Shown here in pieces: positions 32,065 to 40,953 of a stretch of 64,000 bases of DNA. The notes beneath the pieces are model-generated. The model was given only the letters and a program-made list of their open reading frames with translations. It was not told where the DNA came from and ran no database searches. How positions within the stretch are numbered: position 1 is the stretch's first letter; each line of letters opens with the position of its first letter. The DNA is taken from assembly GCA_035448545.1 (NCBI GenBank), contig DAOTJE010000003.1, positions 124,001 to 188,000 of the forward strand. Direction: 5' to 3'. Source of the DNA: Anaerobaca sp035448545. Lineage in GTDB: Bacteria; Planctomycetota; Phycisphaerae; Sedimentisphaerales; Anaerobacaceae. The position numbers and the translations under genes were made by a program.

Positions 32065-33096
32065 ATGAAAGTCCGTGATGGCGACAGGCCGCTTGGGTGC
32101 AGTTCGCTTGGGAGCATGTTGGGCGCGCTGGCGGTGCTGGTGTGCGGGGCGGGGGTTGCCTGTGCCGCACCGGGTCCGGCGGACAGCAATCCGCGGATGG
32201 AGGATGTCCTTGCGGCGTTGGGAAGGATCTCGGAGACGCCGCACGCGATTCCCTGCGATCCCGGCGGTTTTGATGTCCCTCGCGGCGGCCATCTCCAGGG
32301 GATTCAGCAGGGGGCGATCGACGGGCGGCCGTTTCTCGTGCTCAGCGGCAGTGCGAGCGACGAATCTTATCTCGTTCTGGTCGCCCTCGAAGGCTCGATG
32401 GGTCGCGTCGCTGCCATCAAGCCCTTGATGTCACGTCCGTTCAAGCACGCCGGCGGCTTTCAGGTCTGCGGCGATTTCCTGGCCGTAGGCGTCGAGGACG
32501 ACAACACCAAGATGACCTCTCGCGTGTGGATTCTCGGTTTGGCGGAGATGGTGCAGGCCGCCGGACCGAGACCCCTCGTCGAGATCGAGCGAACCGGCGC
32601 CTACCAGCGCGCCACCGCTGGCGCGGTCGCCATGGCCAGGGTGCGAGACCGGCACCTGCTGTGCGTAGGCACCTGGGACTCGGCTACGATCGACATCTAC
32701 GTTTCCAACGCGAGAGCATTGGACGACCCGGCGTGTGCCTTCGCCTACCGCGAAACGTGGGACGCCAGGAGCGCCGACCGATCCGACTGGTCGGACCACG
32801 ACTACGCGTCGTATCAGAACCTCAATCTCGTGGTCGACACAAACGACACCGTGTTCCTGGTCGGGTTTGCCCACACCGGCGGTGCGGATGTGATGGACGT
32901 ATTCGAGTTGCGGATGGAGACTGTGGTGCCCGTCGAGAAACGCCTTCGGAAGGTCCTGAGACGCGCTCTGCACGGGCGCGAAACCAGCTTTCGCCACGGC
33001 TCCGGCCTGGCCATCATCGATGCGAACACGGTGGCTGTTCTGGCCTGCGGCTACCAGGAGTTTGTCGTCGAACGGTTCGAGTCCGAGGCGGACTGA
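32065..33096 (+). CDS. Secreted protein of unknown function
   Basis: About 343 residues, with a hydrophobic signal segment (SSLGSMLGALAVLVCGAGVACA). I do not recognise the family. Short beta-rich segments such as RPFLVLSGSASDESYLVLVA and HLLCVGTWDSATIDIYVSN suggest a beta-propeller-like body. No catalytic motif is evident. The start is uncertain: ATG 32065 has no good ribosome site and ATG 32116 is an alternative. It ends 12 bases before anmK and may be the first gene of the peptidoglycan recycling operon. Confidence 0.65.
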   Translation: MKVRDGDRPLGCSSLGSMLGALAVLVCGAGVACAAPGPADSNPRMEDVLAALGRISETPHAIPCDPGGFDVPRGGHLQGIQQGAIDGRPFLVLSGSASDESYLVLVALEGSMGRVAAIKPLMSRPFKHAGGFQVCGDFLAVGVEDDNTKMTSRVWILGLAEMVQAAGPRPLVEIERTGAYQRATAGAVAMARVRDRHLLCVGTWDSATIDIYVSNARALDDPACAFAYRETWDARSADRSDWSDHDYASYQNLNLVVDTNDTVFLVGFAHTGGADVMDVFELRMETVVPVEKRLRKVLRRALHGRETSFRHGSGLAIIDANTVAVLACGYQEFVVERFESEAD

Positions 33097-33108
33097 AGGG
33101 GCGGCCAC

Positions 33109-34272
33109 ATGTTGCGCAGGAGAAAGACGCTACGAGTGGCGGGGCTGATGTCGGGGACGTCGGTGGACGGCGTCGATGTGGCTGTCGTGGACATCCGCGA
33201 TGCGAAGGTCCGGCTCGTGGCGTTCGAGGTCTTCCCGTACCGGCCCGCGCTGCGCGCCGAGGTTCTTGCGCTGTGTCATCCCGACTCGGCGAAGGTGGAC
33301 CGCATCTGTCATCTCAATCACGTGCTGGGCGAGGTGTTCGCGGAGGCGGTTCTCAGGCTGTGCCGCAAGTGCGGCATCGCGGCGGACTCAATCGATCTGA
33401 TCGGCTCGCACGGCCAGACGATCTGGCACCAGCCTTGGGGCGGCCGCTACGGGGGCCGGACGATCCGTTCGACCTTGCAGATCGGCGAGCCTTCCGTGAT
33501 CGCCCATCGCACGGGCATTACGACGGTGGCGGACTTTCGGCCTCGTGACATGGCAGCCGGCGGGCAGGGCGCGCCGCTGGTTCCCTACGCCGATTACGTT
33601 CTCTTTCGTGACGCGAAGGTAAGTCGGGCCGTTCAGAACATCGGTGGGATCGCCAACGTGACCTTCCTGCCTGCCGCGTGTGGGCGGGACGACATCCTGG
33701 CCTTCGACACCGGCCCGGGCAACATGGTGATCGACGCCATCGTGCGTCGGGCAACCGGCGGAAAGCGTCACTTCGATCGCGGCGGGGCCATGGCCGCCAG
33801 GGGCAAGGTCGACGAGATGCTGCTGCGCGAGATGCTGAAGCACCCTTTCCTTCGCCGCAAGCCGCCCAAATCGACCGGACGCGAGGAGTTTGGGCAGGCC
33901 TATTGCGAATGGCTGAATCGAAGGTTGCGGAAGAAGCCATTGCCTCTCGAGGACATGGTCGCGACTGTTACAGCGTTCACGGCCCGCACGATCGCCGACG
34001 CGTACCGGCGGTTCCTGCCGGCGATGCCCGACGAGATGGTCCTGGCCGGCGGGGGCGCCCACAACCGGACACTCGTGCGGATGTTGCAGGGGGAACTGAC
34101 AGCCGTTAAGATTCGCACGACGGATGAATTCGGGATCGACGTCGATGCCCGAGAGGCGGTCGCCTTTGCGATTCTGGCGTGGGCCACGATCCGCGGGGCC
34201 GCCAACAACGTGCCCAGCGCTACCGGAGCGTCCGAGCCGGTCGTGCTGGGCAAGATCGTGCCGGGAAGATGA
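33109..34272 (+). CDS. anmK: Anhydro-N-acetylmuramic acid kinase AnmK
   Basis: A 387-residue sugar kinase of the Hsp70/actin fold. GLMSGTSVDGVDVAVVD is the diagnostic N-terminal motif, with LIGSHGQTIWH, TVADFRPRDMAAGGQGAPLVP, NIGGIANVTFLP and FDTGPGNMVIDA all as in AnmK. It converts 1,6-anhydro-MurNAc from cell-wall turnover into MurNAc-6-phosphate. Its TGA overlaps the ATG of murQ (ATGA at 34269-34272), so the two steps are translationally coupled. The length is typical. Confidence 0.95.
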   Translation: MLRRRKTLRVAGLMSGTSVDGVDVAVVDIRDAKVRLVAFEVFPYRPALRAEVLALCHPDSAKVDRICHLNHVLGEVFAEAVLRLCRKCGIAADSIDLIGSHGQTIWHQPWGGRYGGRTIRSTLQIGEPSVIAHRTGITTVADFRPRDMAAGGQGAPLVPYADYVLFRDAKVSRAVQNIGGIANVTFLPAACGRDDILAFDTGPGNMVIDAIVRRATGGKRHFDRGGAMAARGKVDEMLLREMLKHPFLRRKPPKSTGREEFGQAYCEWLNRRLRKKPLPLEDMVATVTAFTARTIADAYRRFLPAMPDEMVLAGGGAHNRTLVRMLQGELTAVKIRTTDEFGIDVDAREAVAFAILAWATIRGAANNVPSATGASEPVVLGKIVPGR

Positions 34273-35183
34273 CCAGAGCCGGGAAACTGCCGACGACGGA
34301 AAAGCGCAATCCCAAGAGCGCTTCGGTTGACACCCTGTCCACACAAGAGATTGTCGACCTGATCAATGCGGAGGACATGGTCGTTCCGCAGGCGGTGGCG
34401 ACGCAGCGCAGGCAGATCGCCGCCGCGGTCGATCTGATCGTGCAGCGGTTCCGCGCGGGCGGGCGATTGTTCTACGTCGGCGCCGGCACCAGCGGCCGGC
34501 TCGGTGTGCTCGACGCCTCCGAGTGCCCGCCGACGTTCGGGGTCCGGCCATCGCTGGTGCAGGGCATCATCGCCGGGGGCAGGCGGGCGCTGGTGCGGTC
34601 CATCGAAGGGGCCGAAGATCATCCCGAGGACGGCGCTGCGGCCATCGACGCCAGGACAGTGAGCGCGAAGGACACCGTGGTCGGGCTGGCCGCCTGCGGC
34701 ATGACGCCTTTCGTGCGCGGTGCTCTCCAGCGCGCCCGGCAAATCGGGGCCGGAACCATCTTCGTCACCTGCGCGCCGGAGGCGGTCGGATCGATCCCGG
34801 CCGAGATCATCATCAACCCGGTCGTCGGGCCCGAGGTGATTACCGGTTCGACCCGGATGAAGGCGGGCACCGCCACCAAGCTTGTGCTCAACACCCTCAC
34901 CACCACCGCCATGATCAAGCTGGGCAAGGTTTACGGCAACCTCATGGTGGACCTGAAGGCCGTCAACAAGAAGCTGCGCGAGCGCTCCGTTCGCATCGTT
35001 GTAGAGGTCACAGGCCTGTCCAAACCCAGGGCCAGGGCCTTGCTTGCTCGCGCCGGGGGCCGCGTCAAGGCGGCGCTGGTCATGCATTTTCGCGGCGTTC
35101 CTCTGGCCAGAGCCTTGGAGATTCTGAAGGAGAACGACGGACTGCTGCGTCCGGCTATCGCGAAGTCCGTACCATCGGCATAA
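34269..35183 (+). CDS. murQ: N-acetylmuramic acid 6-phosphate etherase MurQ
   Basis: A 304-residue SIS-domain lyase that cleaves the D-lactyl ether of MurNAc-6-phosphate to GlcNAc-6-phosphate. VGAGTSGRLGVLDASECPPTFG contains the phosphosugar loop and catalytic glutamate; GSTRMKAGTATKLVLNTLTT and GKVYGNLMVDLKAVNKKL are diagnostic. It directly follows anmK with a 4-base overlap and its TAA overlaps the ATG of the SSS transporter (TAATG), so the three form one operon for muropeptide sugar recovery. Confidence 0.95.
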   Translation: MTRAGKLPTTEKRNPKSASVDTLSTQEIVDLINAEDMVVPQAVATQRRQIAAAVDLIVQRFRAGGRLFYVGAGTSGRLGVLDASECPPTFGVRPSLVQGIIAGGRRALVRSIEGAEDHPEDGAAAIDARTVSAKDTVVGLAACGMTPFVRGALQRARQIGAGTIFVTCAPEAVGSIPAEIIINPVVGPEVITGSTRMKAGTATKLVLNTLTTTAMIKLGKVYGNLMVDLKAVNKKLRERSVRIVVEVTGLSKPRARALLARAGGRVKAALVMHFRGVPLARALEILKENDGLLRPAIAKSVPSA

Positions 35184-36958
35184 TGCCCGGATACAGACAA
35201 CTTCTGCCCCTTGTCTTGCTGCTGGTGCTCGTCCTTGCGTCGGCTGGCATGGCACAGGATCAGGACGCTCAGACCCCCTCGGTTGACGCGGCGCTCCGCG
35301 AGATCGCCCGGAACTTCACCGCGTGGGATTGGGGAGTCATCGGGGTCTATCTCGTCTTCACGACCGTTCTGGGTGGGCTGCTGGCGGGCAAGCAGGCGTC
35401 GATGAAGGACTTCTTCCTCGGCGGTCGCAAGCTGCCCTGGCCGGCGGTTTGCGGCTCGATCATCGCGACGGAGCTGTCGGCCGCGACGTTCCTCATCGTC
35501 CCGGCCCTGGTCTTTTCCCAGGGTGGTGACATGACGTACATCCAACTGGCTTTCGGCACCATCCTGGCCCGCTTCGTGATCGGTTACCTTTTCATTCCCG
35601 TGTACTACCAGCGGGAGATTTACTCGCCGTATGATTACATGGGCGATCGGCTCGGGCCCCGCGTGCGCAACATCACCACCGGCCTGTTCATGATCGGTGG
35701 CATCCTCGCTCAGGGTGCCCGCATCTACATCGCGGCCAAGGCCCTTCAGGTGATCACGGGCACCGATGTGACCACCTCGATCGTCATCATCGGCGCCGTC
35801 TCGGTGGGCTGGACCATCATGGGCGGGATCACTACGGTCATCTGGACCGACGCGATTCAGTGCCTGCTGTTTACACTGGGCGCGGTGGCGGCATTGTTCT
35901 TCGCGGCTACGACCGTTGACGGCGGTTTCTCGGCCATCGTCTCGGAGGCATACCACGCCGGCAAGCTGCGGACGATCAATCCCAGCTTCGACCCCAAGCA
36001 GGTGTACACGCTCTGGTGCGGCCTGATCGGCTTCGGCGTCCTGACCCTGGCCTCGCACGGCACCGACCAACTGAACGTCCAGCGCATGTTCACCTGCCGC
36101 AACGCCGGCGACGCCCGCAAAGCGATCATCTGTTCGGGGCTTTCGCAGGTGCTGACGTATCTGCTGTTGTTCGTCGGCGCCGCGGTCTTCGTCTTCTATC
36201 AGCACTTCCCGCTCAGTGACGCCGAACGAGTGGTCGTTGACGACGATTCGATGAAGATCTTCGCCATCTACATCGTCGACGTCATGCCTCCGGGTTTGTC
36301 CGGTCTGCTGATGGCAGCTATCTTTGCCGCCGCCATTTCCACACTCGATTCGCTCCTGGCGGCGTTGTCTCAATCCACCATCGCACTGCTCTACAAGCCC
36401 TTCTTCAGGCCGGCCGCTTCGGATAAACACTACGTCCGCGTCTCGCGGGTGATCGTGCTGGTCTGGGGCGTCCTGCTGACGGTCTTCGCCATCTATTGTG
36501 ATGTGATCGCCCGCTCGTACGCCGACCTGATCCAGTTCGCGCTGGCCATGGCCGCGTATACCTACGGTGCCCTGCTGGGCGTCTTTCTATTGGCTTTCCT
36601 GCCCACGGATCGGGACGACCTGGGTCTGATGTGGGGCGTGCCGCTTTCCATGCTCACGGTCTTTGCGCTGAACTGGCATCAGCGGGTTCCGCAAGGCATT
36701 GTGGTGGTCTGCTCCGTGGTGCTGCTTGTCCAAGCCGCCCGCCATCTCCGCTCGCAGCCGGTCAGAATTGTGTATGTGGCCCTGGGCGTGGCCCTGCCGC
36801 TGACGATCAGCCTGGCCGTTATCAGCCGCACGCCCGCCGGCGAACCCGTCCACATCACCCTTGCCTGGCCCTGGCACTTCCCCATCGGGACCGCCATCAC
36901 GCTGGCCTTGGGCTACCTTGTCGGCAACAGGCGGTCCAAAGAGCCCGTCGGTGGGTAA
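35183..36958 (+). CDS. Sodium:solute symporter (SSS family)
   Basis: A 591-residue membrane transporter. A cleavable-looking hydrophobic N-terminus (LLPLVLLLVLVLASAGMAQ) is followed by about 13 transmembrane segments with SSS hallmarks: ASMKDFFLGGRKLPWPAVCG, ELSAATFLIVPALVF, YSPYDYMGDRLGPRVRNIT, and ISTLDSLLAALSQSTIALLYKPFF. It is probably Na+-coupled and, from the operon with anmK and murQ, a candidate importer of amino sugars or anhydro-muropeptides. Start overlaps the murQ stop by one base. Confidence 0.88.
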   Translation: MPGYRQLLPLVLLLVLVLASAGMAQDQDAQTPSVDAALREIARNFTAWDWGVIGVYLVFTTVLGGLLAGKQASMKDFFLGGRKLPWPAVCGSIIATELSAATFLIVPALVFSQGGDMTYIQLAFGTILARFVIGYLFIPVYYQREIYSPYDYMGDRLGPRVRNITTGLFMIGGILAQGARIYIAAKALQVITGTDVTTSIVIIGAVSVGWTIMGGITTVIWTDAIQCLLFTLGAVAALFFAATTVDGGFSAIVSEAYHAGKLRTINPSFDPKQVYTLWCGLIGFGVLTLASHGTDQLNVQRMFTCRNAGDARKAIICSGLSQVLTYLLLFVGAAVFVFYQHFPLSDAERVVVDDDSMKIFAIYIVDVMPPGLSGLLMAAIFAAAISTLDSLLAALSQSTIALLYKPFFRPAASDKHYVRVSRVIVLVWGVLLTVFAIYCDVIARSYADLIQFALAMAAYTYGALLGVFLLAFLPTDRDDLGLMWGVPLSMLTVFALNWHQRVPQGIVVVCSVVLLVQAARHLRSQPVRIVYVALGVALPLTISLAVISRTPAGEPVHITLAWPWHFPIGTAITLALGYLVGNRRSKEPVGG

Positions 36959-37077
36959 AAGCTCCGGAGCACGGTTGCCGACCGACGGAAAATGGGCCTG
37001 GTTTGCGGAGCGGCCGCATTTCCGATCCGAAAACTGGGAAAGTGACTCTGTTTTGCACGAATGAATGCGCCTTGATG

Positions 37078-37086
37078 TGGTATAAT
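37078..37086 (+). promoter_or_regulatory. Extended -10 promoter directly before a small gene
   Basis: TGGTATAAT, a perfect extended -10, ends 7 bases before ATG 37094, so transcription would begin at or next to that start codon and give a leaderless message. Its context matches the element at 20144. Confidence 0.6.
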
Positions 37087-37093
37087 GGGCGGC

Positions 37094-37348
37094 ATGGACA
37101 AACACGAACTCAAGGCGATCCAGGGTTTTCTGTCCACCGTGGGCGAAAGTCTGGAGGGGGGCCGCAACGGGGTGGCGCTTCCGGACCGGTTGTCGGAGCT
37201 GTACCGGATCATTCAGCGGCTGATGCACGCACGGCTCGGAACCGGCAGCCTGAAAGCCAAGGTCTATATGGCCACCCTAGAACGAGAAGCGAGGCGCTAC
37301 CGGCGAAGGATCGAAGCGAGCCAGAGTGACGACCACCCCGCGCAATAG
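37094..37348 (+). CDS. Small protein of unknown function (84 residues)
   Basis: A basic, helical protein (MDKHELKAIQGFLSTVGESL, RLSELYRIIQRLMHARLG, LEREARRYRRRIEASQ). No family is recognised. ATG 37094 is chosen because ATG 37085 lies inside the -10 box TATAAT (37081-37086) and could not be transcribed. The codon pattern is like its neighbours. It lies between the SSS transporter and a secreted protein, in the same direction as both. Confidence 0.55.
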   Translation: MDKHELKAIQGFLSTVGESLEGGRNGVALPDRLSELYRIIQRLMHARLGTGSLKAKVYMATLEREARRYRRRIEASQSDDHPAQ

Positions 37349-37403
37349 CGCGTGCAAGCCGGCGAGGTGGTGTGCGGCGGCAAACGGACAGGGAGGTGCG
37401 ATT

Positions 37404-39176
37404 GTGCTGAAACGGATGCTGGTCATCGGGGCGCTGGCGGCGGTCGGGGATTTCGCTTCGGGTCAGACGTTGCTGGAAGAGGCGCGGGGGCGGGTGGAAG
37501 ACCTGCGGCTGGGGTCGTACGCCACGTCGCATCAGGTCGAGCGAATGGCGACGGACGGGGACTTTCGCGCGGCCGTCTGGGAAGCGGTCGAGCGGCTGGG
37601 GATCACGAAGCTCTATCTGGAGGTCTATCGCGGCGGGCATACGGTGCCGCCCGAACAGCTTGTCGGGGTTCGCGAGTGGCTCACCGATCGCGCCATCGAC
37701 GTGGTCGGCGGTATCGCCACCGTTCCCGGCGGTGACGTAGGCGTGCGGCAGACCGGGCCGCTCGGCTGGTTCAACTGGCAGAACGAAAAGACGCAGCGAG
37801 ATCTCGAGCGTATCATCCGCACCAGTGCGCCGCTGTTCGACACGTTCATCGTCGACGATTTTCTCTGTACGGGCGACGTCAGCGCTGAATCGGAACAGGC
37901 CAAAGGCGAGCGTTCCTGGGGCCAGTACCGGCGCGAGCTGCTCACCGAGCTGGCGCAGTCAATCTTCCTCGGCCCCGCCAAGCAGGCCAACCCCGACATC
38001 ACCATGATCGTCAAGTTCCCTCAGTGGCACGATCGGTTCCATCTATTTGGCTATGACACCGTGACGTTTCCACGACTCTTCGATCGCGTGTGGGTCGGCA
38101 CCGAGACGCGGGGACGCAACACGCCGCGGTTCGGTTTTGTGCAGCCGTACGAGGGATTTATCAACTACCGCTGGCTGGCGGATATCGCGGGTGACAAGAT
38201 CGGTGGCGCGTGGTTCGATCACGGCGACTGCGCCGAGCACGATTTCTTCGATCAGGCCTACATGAGCGTGCTGGCCGGAGCGCCGGAACTGGTCTTCTTC
38301 AACCTCGGCGACGTCGTGGCGGGCCATCCGGACCATGCTAAGATCGCGAGCCGGTTTGCGCAACTGGCGGACCTGGCTGCATTTGTGCGGAAGCACCCTG
38401 TTGTGGGCGTGCCGGCGTATAAGCCGCCAAACAGCGACCCGGCCGGCGATATGTACCTCATGGATTTCCTCGGCATGCTGGGGATTCCGCTGGTCCCGGT
38501 ACACGAATTTCCGAGCGAAGCGCCGGTCATCTTCCTGCCTGCTCAGGCGGCCGCCGATCCCGACCTGTACGGACATGTTCAGAAGGCGCGGGCGCGAGGC
38601 GCGCACCTGATCCTGACGACGAACCTGCTGATAGCCTGGCCCCCGGGACGAGAGCTGGCCGCCGAGATCGGCGTCAATCCGGATTTCCGATCGGCGCCCA
38701 CGCATGCGGCCTGCGGCACGGAATCAGAGTCCGCAGACGTCATTCTCGAATCGCCTATCGAAGTGACGCCGCGGCCGGATGATGTTGTCTGCCTGTCGGA
38801 AGGGCGGCGGCTGTTGCTCTTGCGCACGGCGGGCAATCTCTCTCTGTTGAACACGCATACATACGACCAAGCGGACTTCGACGCGGTGGGCGAAGTTCTG
38901 CTGTGTCCCCGTCCGCTTGGGCTGCTCTCTCTGCGTGAGCCGGCCTTGAGGGCGTTTCGTACAGCGTTTGCCGGTGGGAGGCCGCCGGCCTTCGCAGGTC
39001 CGGCGTCCGTCACGTACCATCCCTTTGCCGACGCGAAGCCAGGCGACTGCGTGCTCCAGAACTTCAACGATCGAGCCGTCGAGGTCAGCCTGATGCTGCC
39101 GCAGGACGAAGTTCGCCGGACCTTCACGATCCCGGCGCGCGATCGAGTGTGGATCGCGTCCGGAGAAGCGAGATAG
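37404..39176 (+). CDS. Secreted protein, possible TIM-barrel glycosidase-like, function unknown
   Basis: A 590-residue exported protein starting at GTG 37404 with GGGAGG 7 bases upstream and a short signal (MLKRMLVIGALAAVGDFASG). The first 370 residues read like a TIM-barrel glycoside hydrolase (GITKLYLEVYRGGHTVPPEQ, FDTFIVDDFLCTGD, DITMIVKFPQWHDRF, GAWFDHGDCAEHDFF), with acidic residues at strand ends. This is followed by a glutamine-amidotransferase-like region and a beta-rich end. I cannot assign a numbered family. Located next to glycan-related genes. Confidence 0.68.
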   Translation: MLKRMLVIGALAAVGDFASGQTLLEEARGRVEDLRLGSYATSHQVERMATDGDFRAAVWEAVERLGITKLYLEVYRGGHTVPPEQLVGVREWLTDRAIDVVGGIATVPGGDVGVRQTGPLGWFNWQNEKTQRDLERIIRTSAPLFDTFIVDDFLCTGDVSAESEQAKGERSWGQYRRELLTELAQSIFLGPAKQANPDITMIVKFPQWHDRFHLFGYDTVTFPRLFDRVWVGTETRGRNTPRFGFVQPYEGFINYRWLADIAGDKIGGAWFDHGDCAEHDFFDQAYMSVLAGAPELVFFNLGDVVAGHPDHAKIASRFAQLADLAAFVRKHPVVGVPAYKPPNSDPAGDMYLMDFLGMLGIPLVPVHEFPSEAPVIFLPAQAAADPDLYGHVQKARARGAHLILTTNLLIAWPPGRELAAEIGVNPDFRSAPTHAACGTESESADVILESPIEVTPRPDDVVCLSEGRRLLLLRTAGNLSLLNTHTYDQADFDAVGEVLLCPRPLGLLSLREPALRAFRTAFAGGRPPAFAGPASVTYHPFADAKPGDCVLQNFNDRAVEVSLMLPQDEVRRTFTIPARDRVWIASGEAR

Positions 39177-39192
39177 CAACCTTCCCTGCCGA

Positions 39193-40710
39193 TCAGAAGA
39201 TGCGCCGATAGATGTGGCAATACGGCGTCTTCTGCGTCTTGTTGTAGTAATCCTGGTGATAATCCTCGGCCGGCCAGAAGGTGCTGGCGGGGGTGATCTC
39301 GGTCTTGACGTCGTAGCCCTTCTGCCGCAGGACCTGCACCAGCTTCTCGGCGATCTGCTTCTGCTCGTCGTTGAGGTAGAAAATGACCGAGCGGTACTGC
39401 CTTCCGATGTCCGGTCCCTGGCGATTCAGCTGGGTGAAATCGTGCGTCTCGAAGAAGAGCCTGGCCAGCGTCTCGTAGCTGGTCCGGTTCGGATCGTAGA
39501 TGACCTCCACCGCCTCGGCGTGGCCGGTGCGGTCCGTGCAGACCTGCTTGTAGGTCGGGTGGTCCACGTGACCGCCGATGTAGCCAACGGTCGTGGCGAG
39601 CACGCCGGGGGCCCGCTGCATGTGATACTCCGTCCCCCAGAAGCAGCCGGAGGCGAAGATCGCTCGATCGGTCTTTGGCTTCGACGTGGCCCGCGCGTTC
39701 CGCTGGTCGGCCGAGACAAAGTCCATCGAGATCGAGTTGACGCAGTACCGCGTGTTCTTCGGCGTCAATTGCTCGCCCTGAAATACGTGCCCCAGGTGCC
39801 CGCCGTAGTTGGCGCAGAGGATCTCGGTCCGCATCCCGTCGGCATCGGGCTGCCACTTGACCGCGCCGGGAATCTGATCGTCGAAGCTGGGCCAGCCGCA
39901 TTCCGAGCGGAATTTCGACGACGATTCGAATAGCTCGGCCCCGCATCGCTTGCACGTGTAGACGCCGGTCTCGAAGAAATTGTTGTACTTGCCGGTGAAG
40001 GGCCGCTCGGTCCCTTTGTAGAGAATGACGCGCTCTTCCTCGGGTGTCAGTTCGTTGTACATGGTCTGTTCTCGATAAAGGGACAGGTTGGCGACCGAAA
40101 CACCGACCTCGATGTTTTTCTTTGCCGCAACGACGGCAACGGTTCGCAAGGCGGCCAGGTCCAGCGGCGCCTGCACCAGCACTGGGGCAAACTGCATGAA
40201 CGGCAGCTTGACCTCCTGCCATTGCCCGTTTGTCTGGAACGCCGCTTCATAATACTGGGTGGCGAACCGCGTGTCTTTGGTCCGCAGGCGAATCGCGTAG
40301 GATTCTCCGTTGCCCTTGACCCTCAACTTCAGCCCCGCGAAGCCGTGGGCGTCGAAGTTGCGGCCTCGCGGGTGCAGGGGGAGTTGGGCCGCGACGAATC
40401 CGCCTCGTTCGGCGGATGTGACGGACCCGGTCAGGTGCAGGCACATCTGTCCATCCTGCTGTGCAAACTCCAGCGTCCCGGCCGAGGCGCCGCCTGAAGT
40501 CTGATCCGTTCGCAAGGCCCATTGGGTTCCGAGTGCGCTGACCTGATCCTTGCCTGAGAAGTCATCGATCAGTCTGTCTGGCGTCGCAGGTGATCGGCTC
40601 TGGGTGTTCGTTGAACTGGCTTGCTGTCCCCAAGCCACGGCCAATACTGTGCTTATGATAATCATCAGTGTTGCGAATCCGGCTGCTGTGAAACGCCTTT
40701 TCCGGCTCAT
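39193..40710 (-). CDS. Exported CIA30-like / MsrB / MsrA fusion (methionine sulfoxide reductase)
   Basis: A 505-residue protein starting at ATG 40710 (AAAGGAG 6 bases upstream). After a signal segment (10-29) come a CIA30-like beta-sandwich (about 47-215: RLIDDFSGKDQVSALGTQW, GFAGLKLRVKGNGESYAIRL), MsrB (about 217-335) with catalytic Cys323 (RYCVNSISMDF), and MsrA (about 348-505) with Cys356 (SGCFWGTEY). Both stereoisomers of methionine sulfoxide would be reduced outside the cytoplasm. The MsrB zinc site keeps Cys253/Cys256 and Cys299, but the fourth ligand is Tyr302 (CANY). CIA30 fused to Msr domains is unusual. Confidence 0.88.
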   Translation of the reverse strand: MSRKRRFTAAGFATLMIIISTVLAVAWGQQASSTNTQSRSPATPDRLIDDFSGKDQVSALGTQWALRTDQTSGGASAGTLEFAQQDGQMCLHLTGSVTSAERGGFVAAQLPLHPRGRNFDAHGFAGLKLRVKGNGESYAIRLRTKDTRFATQYYEAAFQTNGQWQEVKLPFMQFAPVLVQAPLDLAALRTVAVVAAKKNIEVGVSVANLSLYREQTMYNELTPEEERVILYKGTERPFTGKYNNFFETGVYTCKRCGAELFESSSKFRSECGWPSFDDQIPGAVKWQPDADGMRTEILCANYGGHLGHVFQGEQLTPKNTRYCVNSISMDFVSADQRNARATSKPKTDRAIFASGCFWGTEYHMQRAPGVLATTVGYIGGHVDHPTYKQVCTDRTGHAEAVEVIYDPNRTSYETLARLFFETHDFTQLNRQGPDIGRQYRSVIFYLNDEQKQIAEKLVQVLRQKGYDVKTEITPASTFWPAEDYHQDYYNKTQKTPYCHIYRRIF

Positions 40711-40890
40711 AGCTGCTCCTTTCATAGCGGACTACTATGTATACCGGGATTCGCGGCCGATTGTTTTCCGCATTCACTCGAAGTTGGTGTGGTAGCGACA
40801 AGCTTGCCTGCTGACGGGGGCAGACTATCTCCTGCCCTTTCGCGGGGTAGGCCTGCTCCTGACCGGAGCGATCCGTCCGGATACGGAGCG

Positions 40891-40920
40891 AGGGGCTGGA
40901 ATCATCGATCCCAGCCCCCT
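40891..40920 (-). terminator. Probable terminator hairpin of the LamG gene
   Basis: GGGGCTGG and CCAGCCCC pair around a roughly 11-base loop, about 34 bases after the stop of the minus-strand LamG gene. No T-run is present. Confidence 0.45.
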
Positions 40921-40953
40921 CGGGTACTGCTGTTGTTGATCTGCGTCTTCAGG

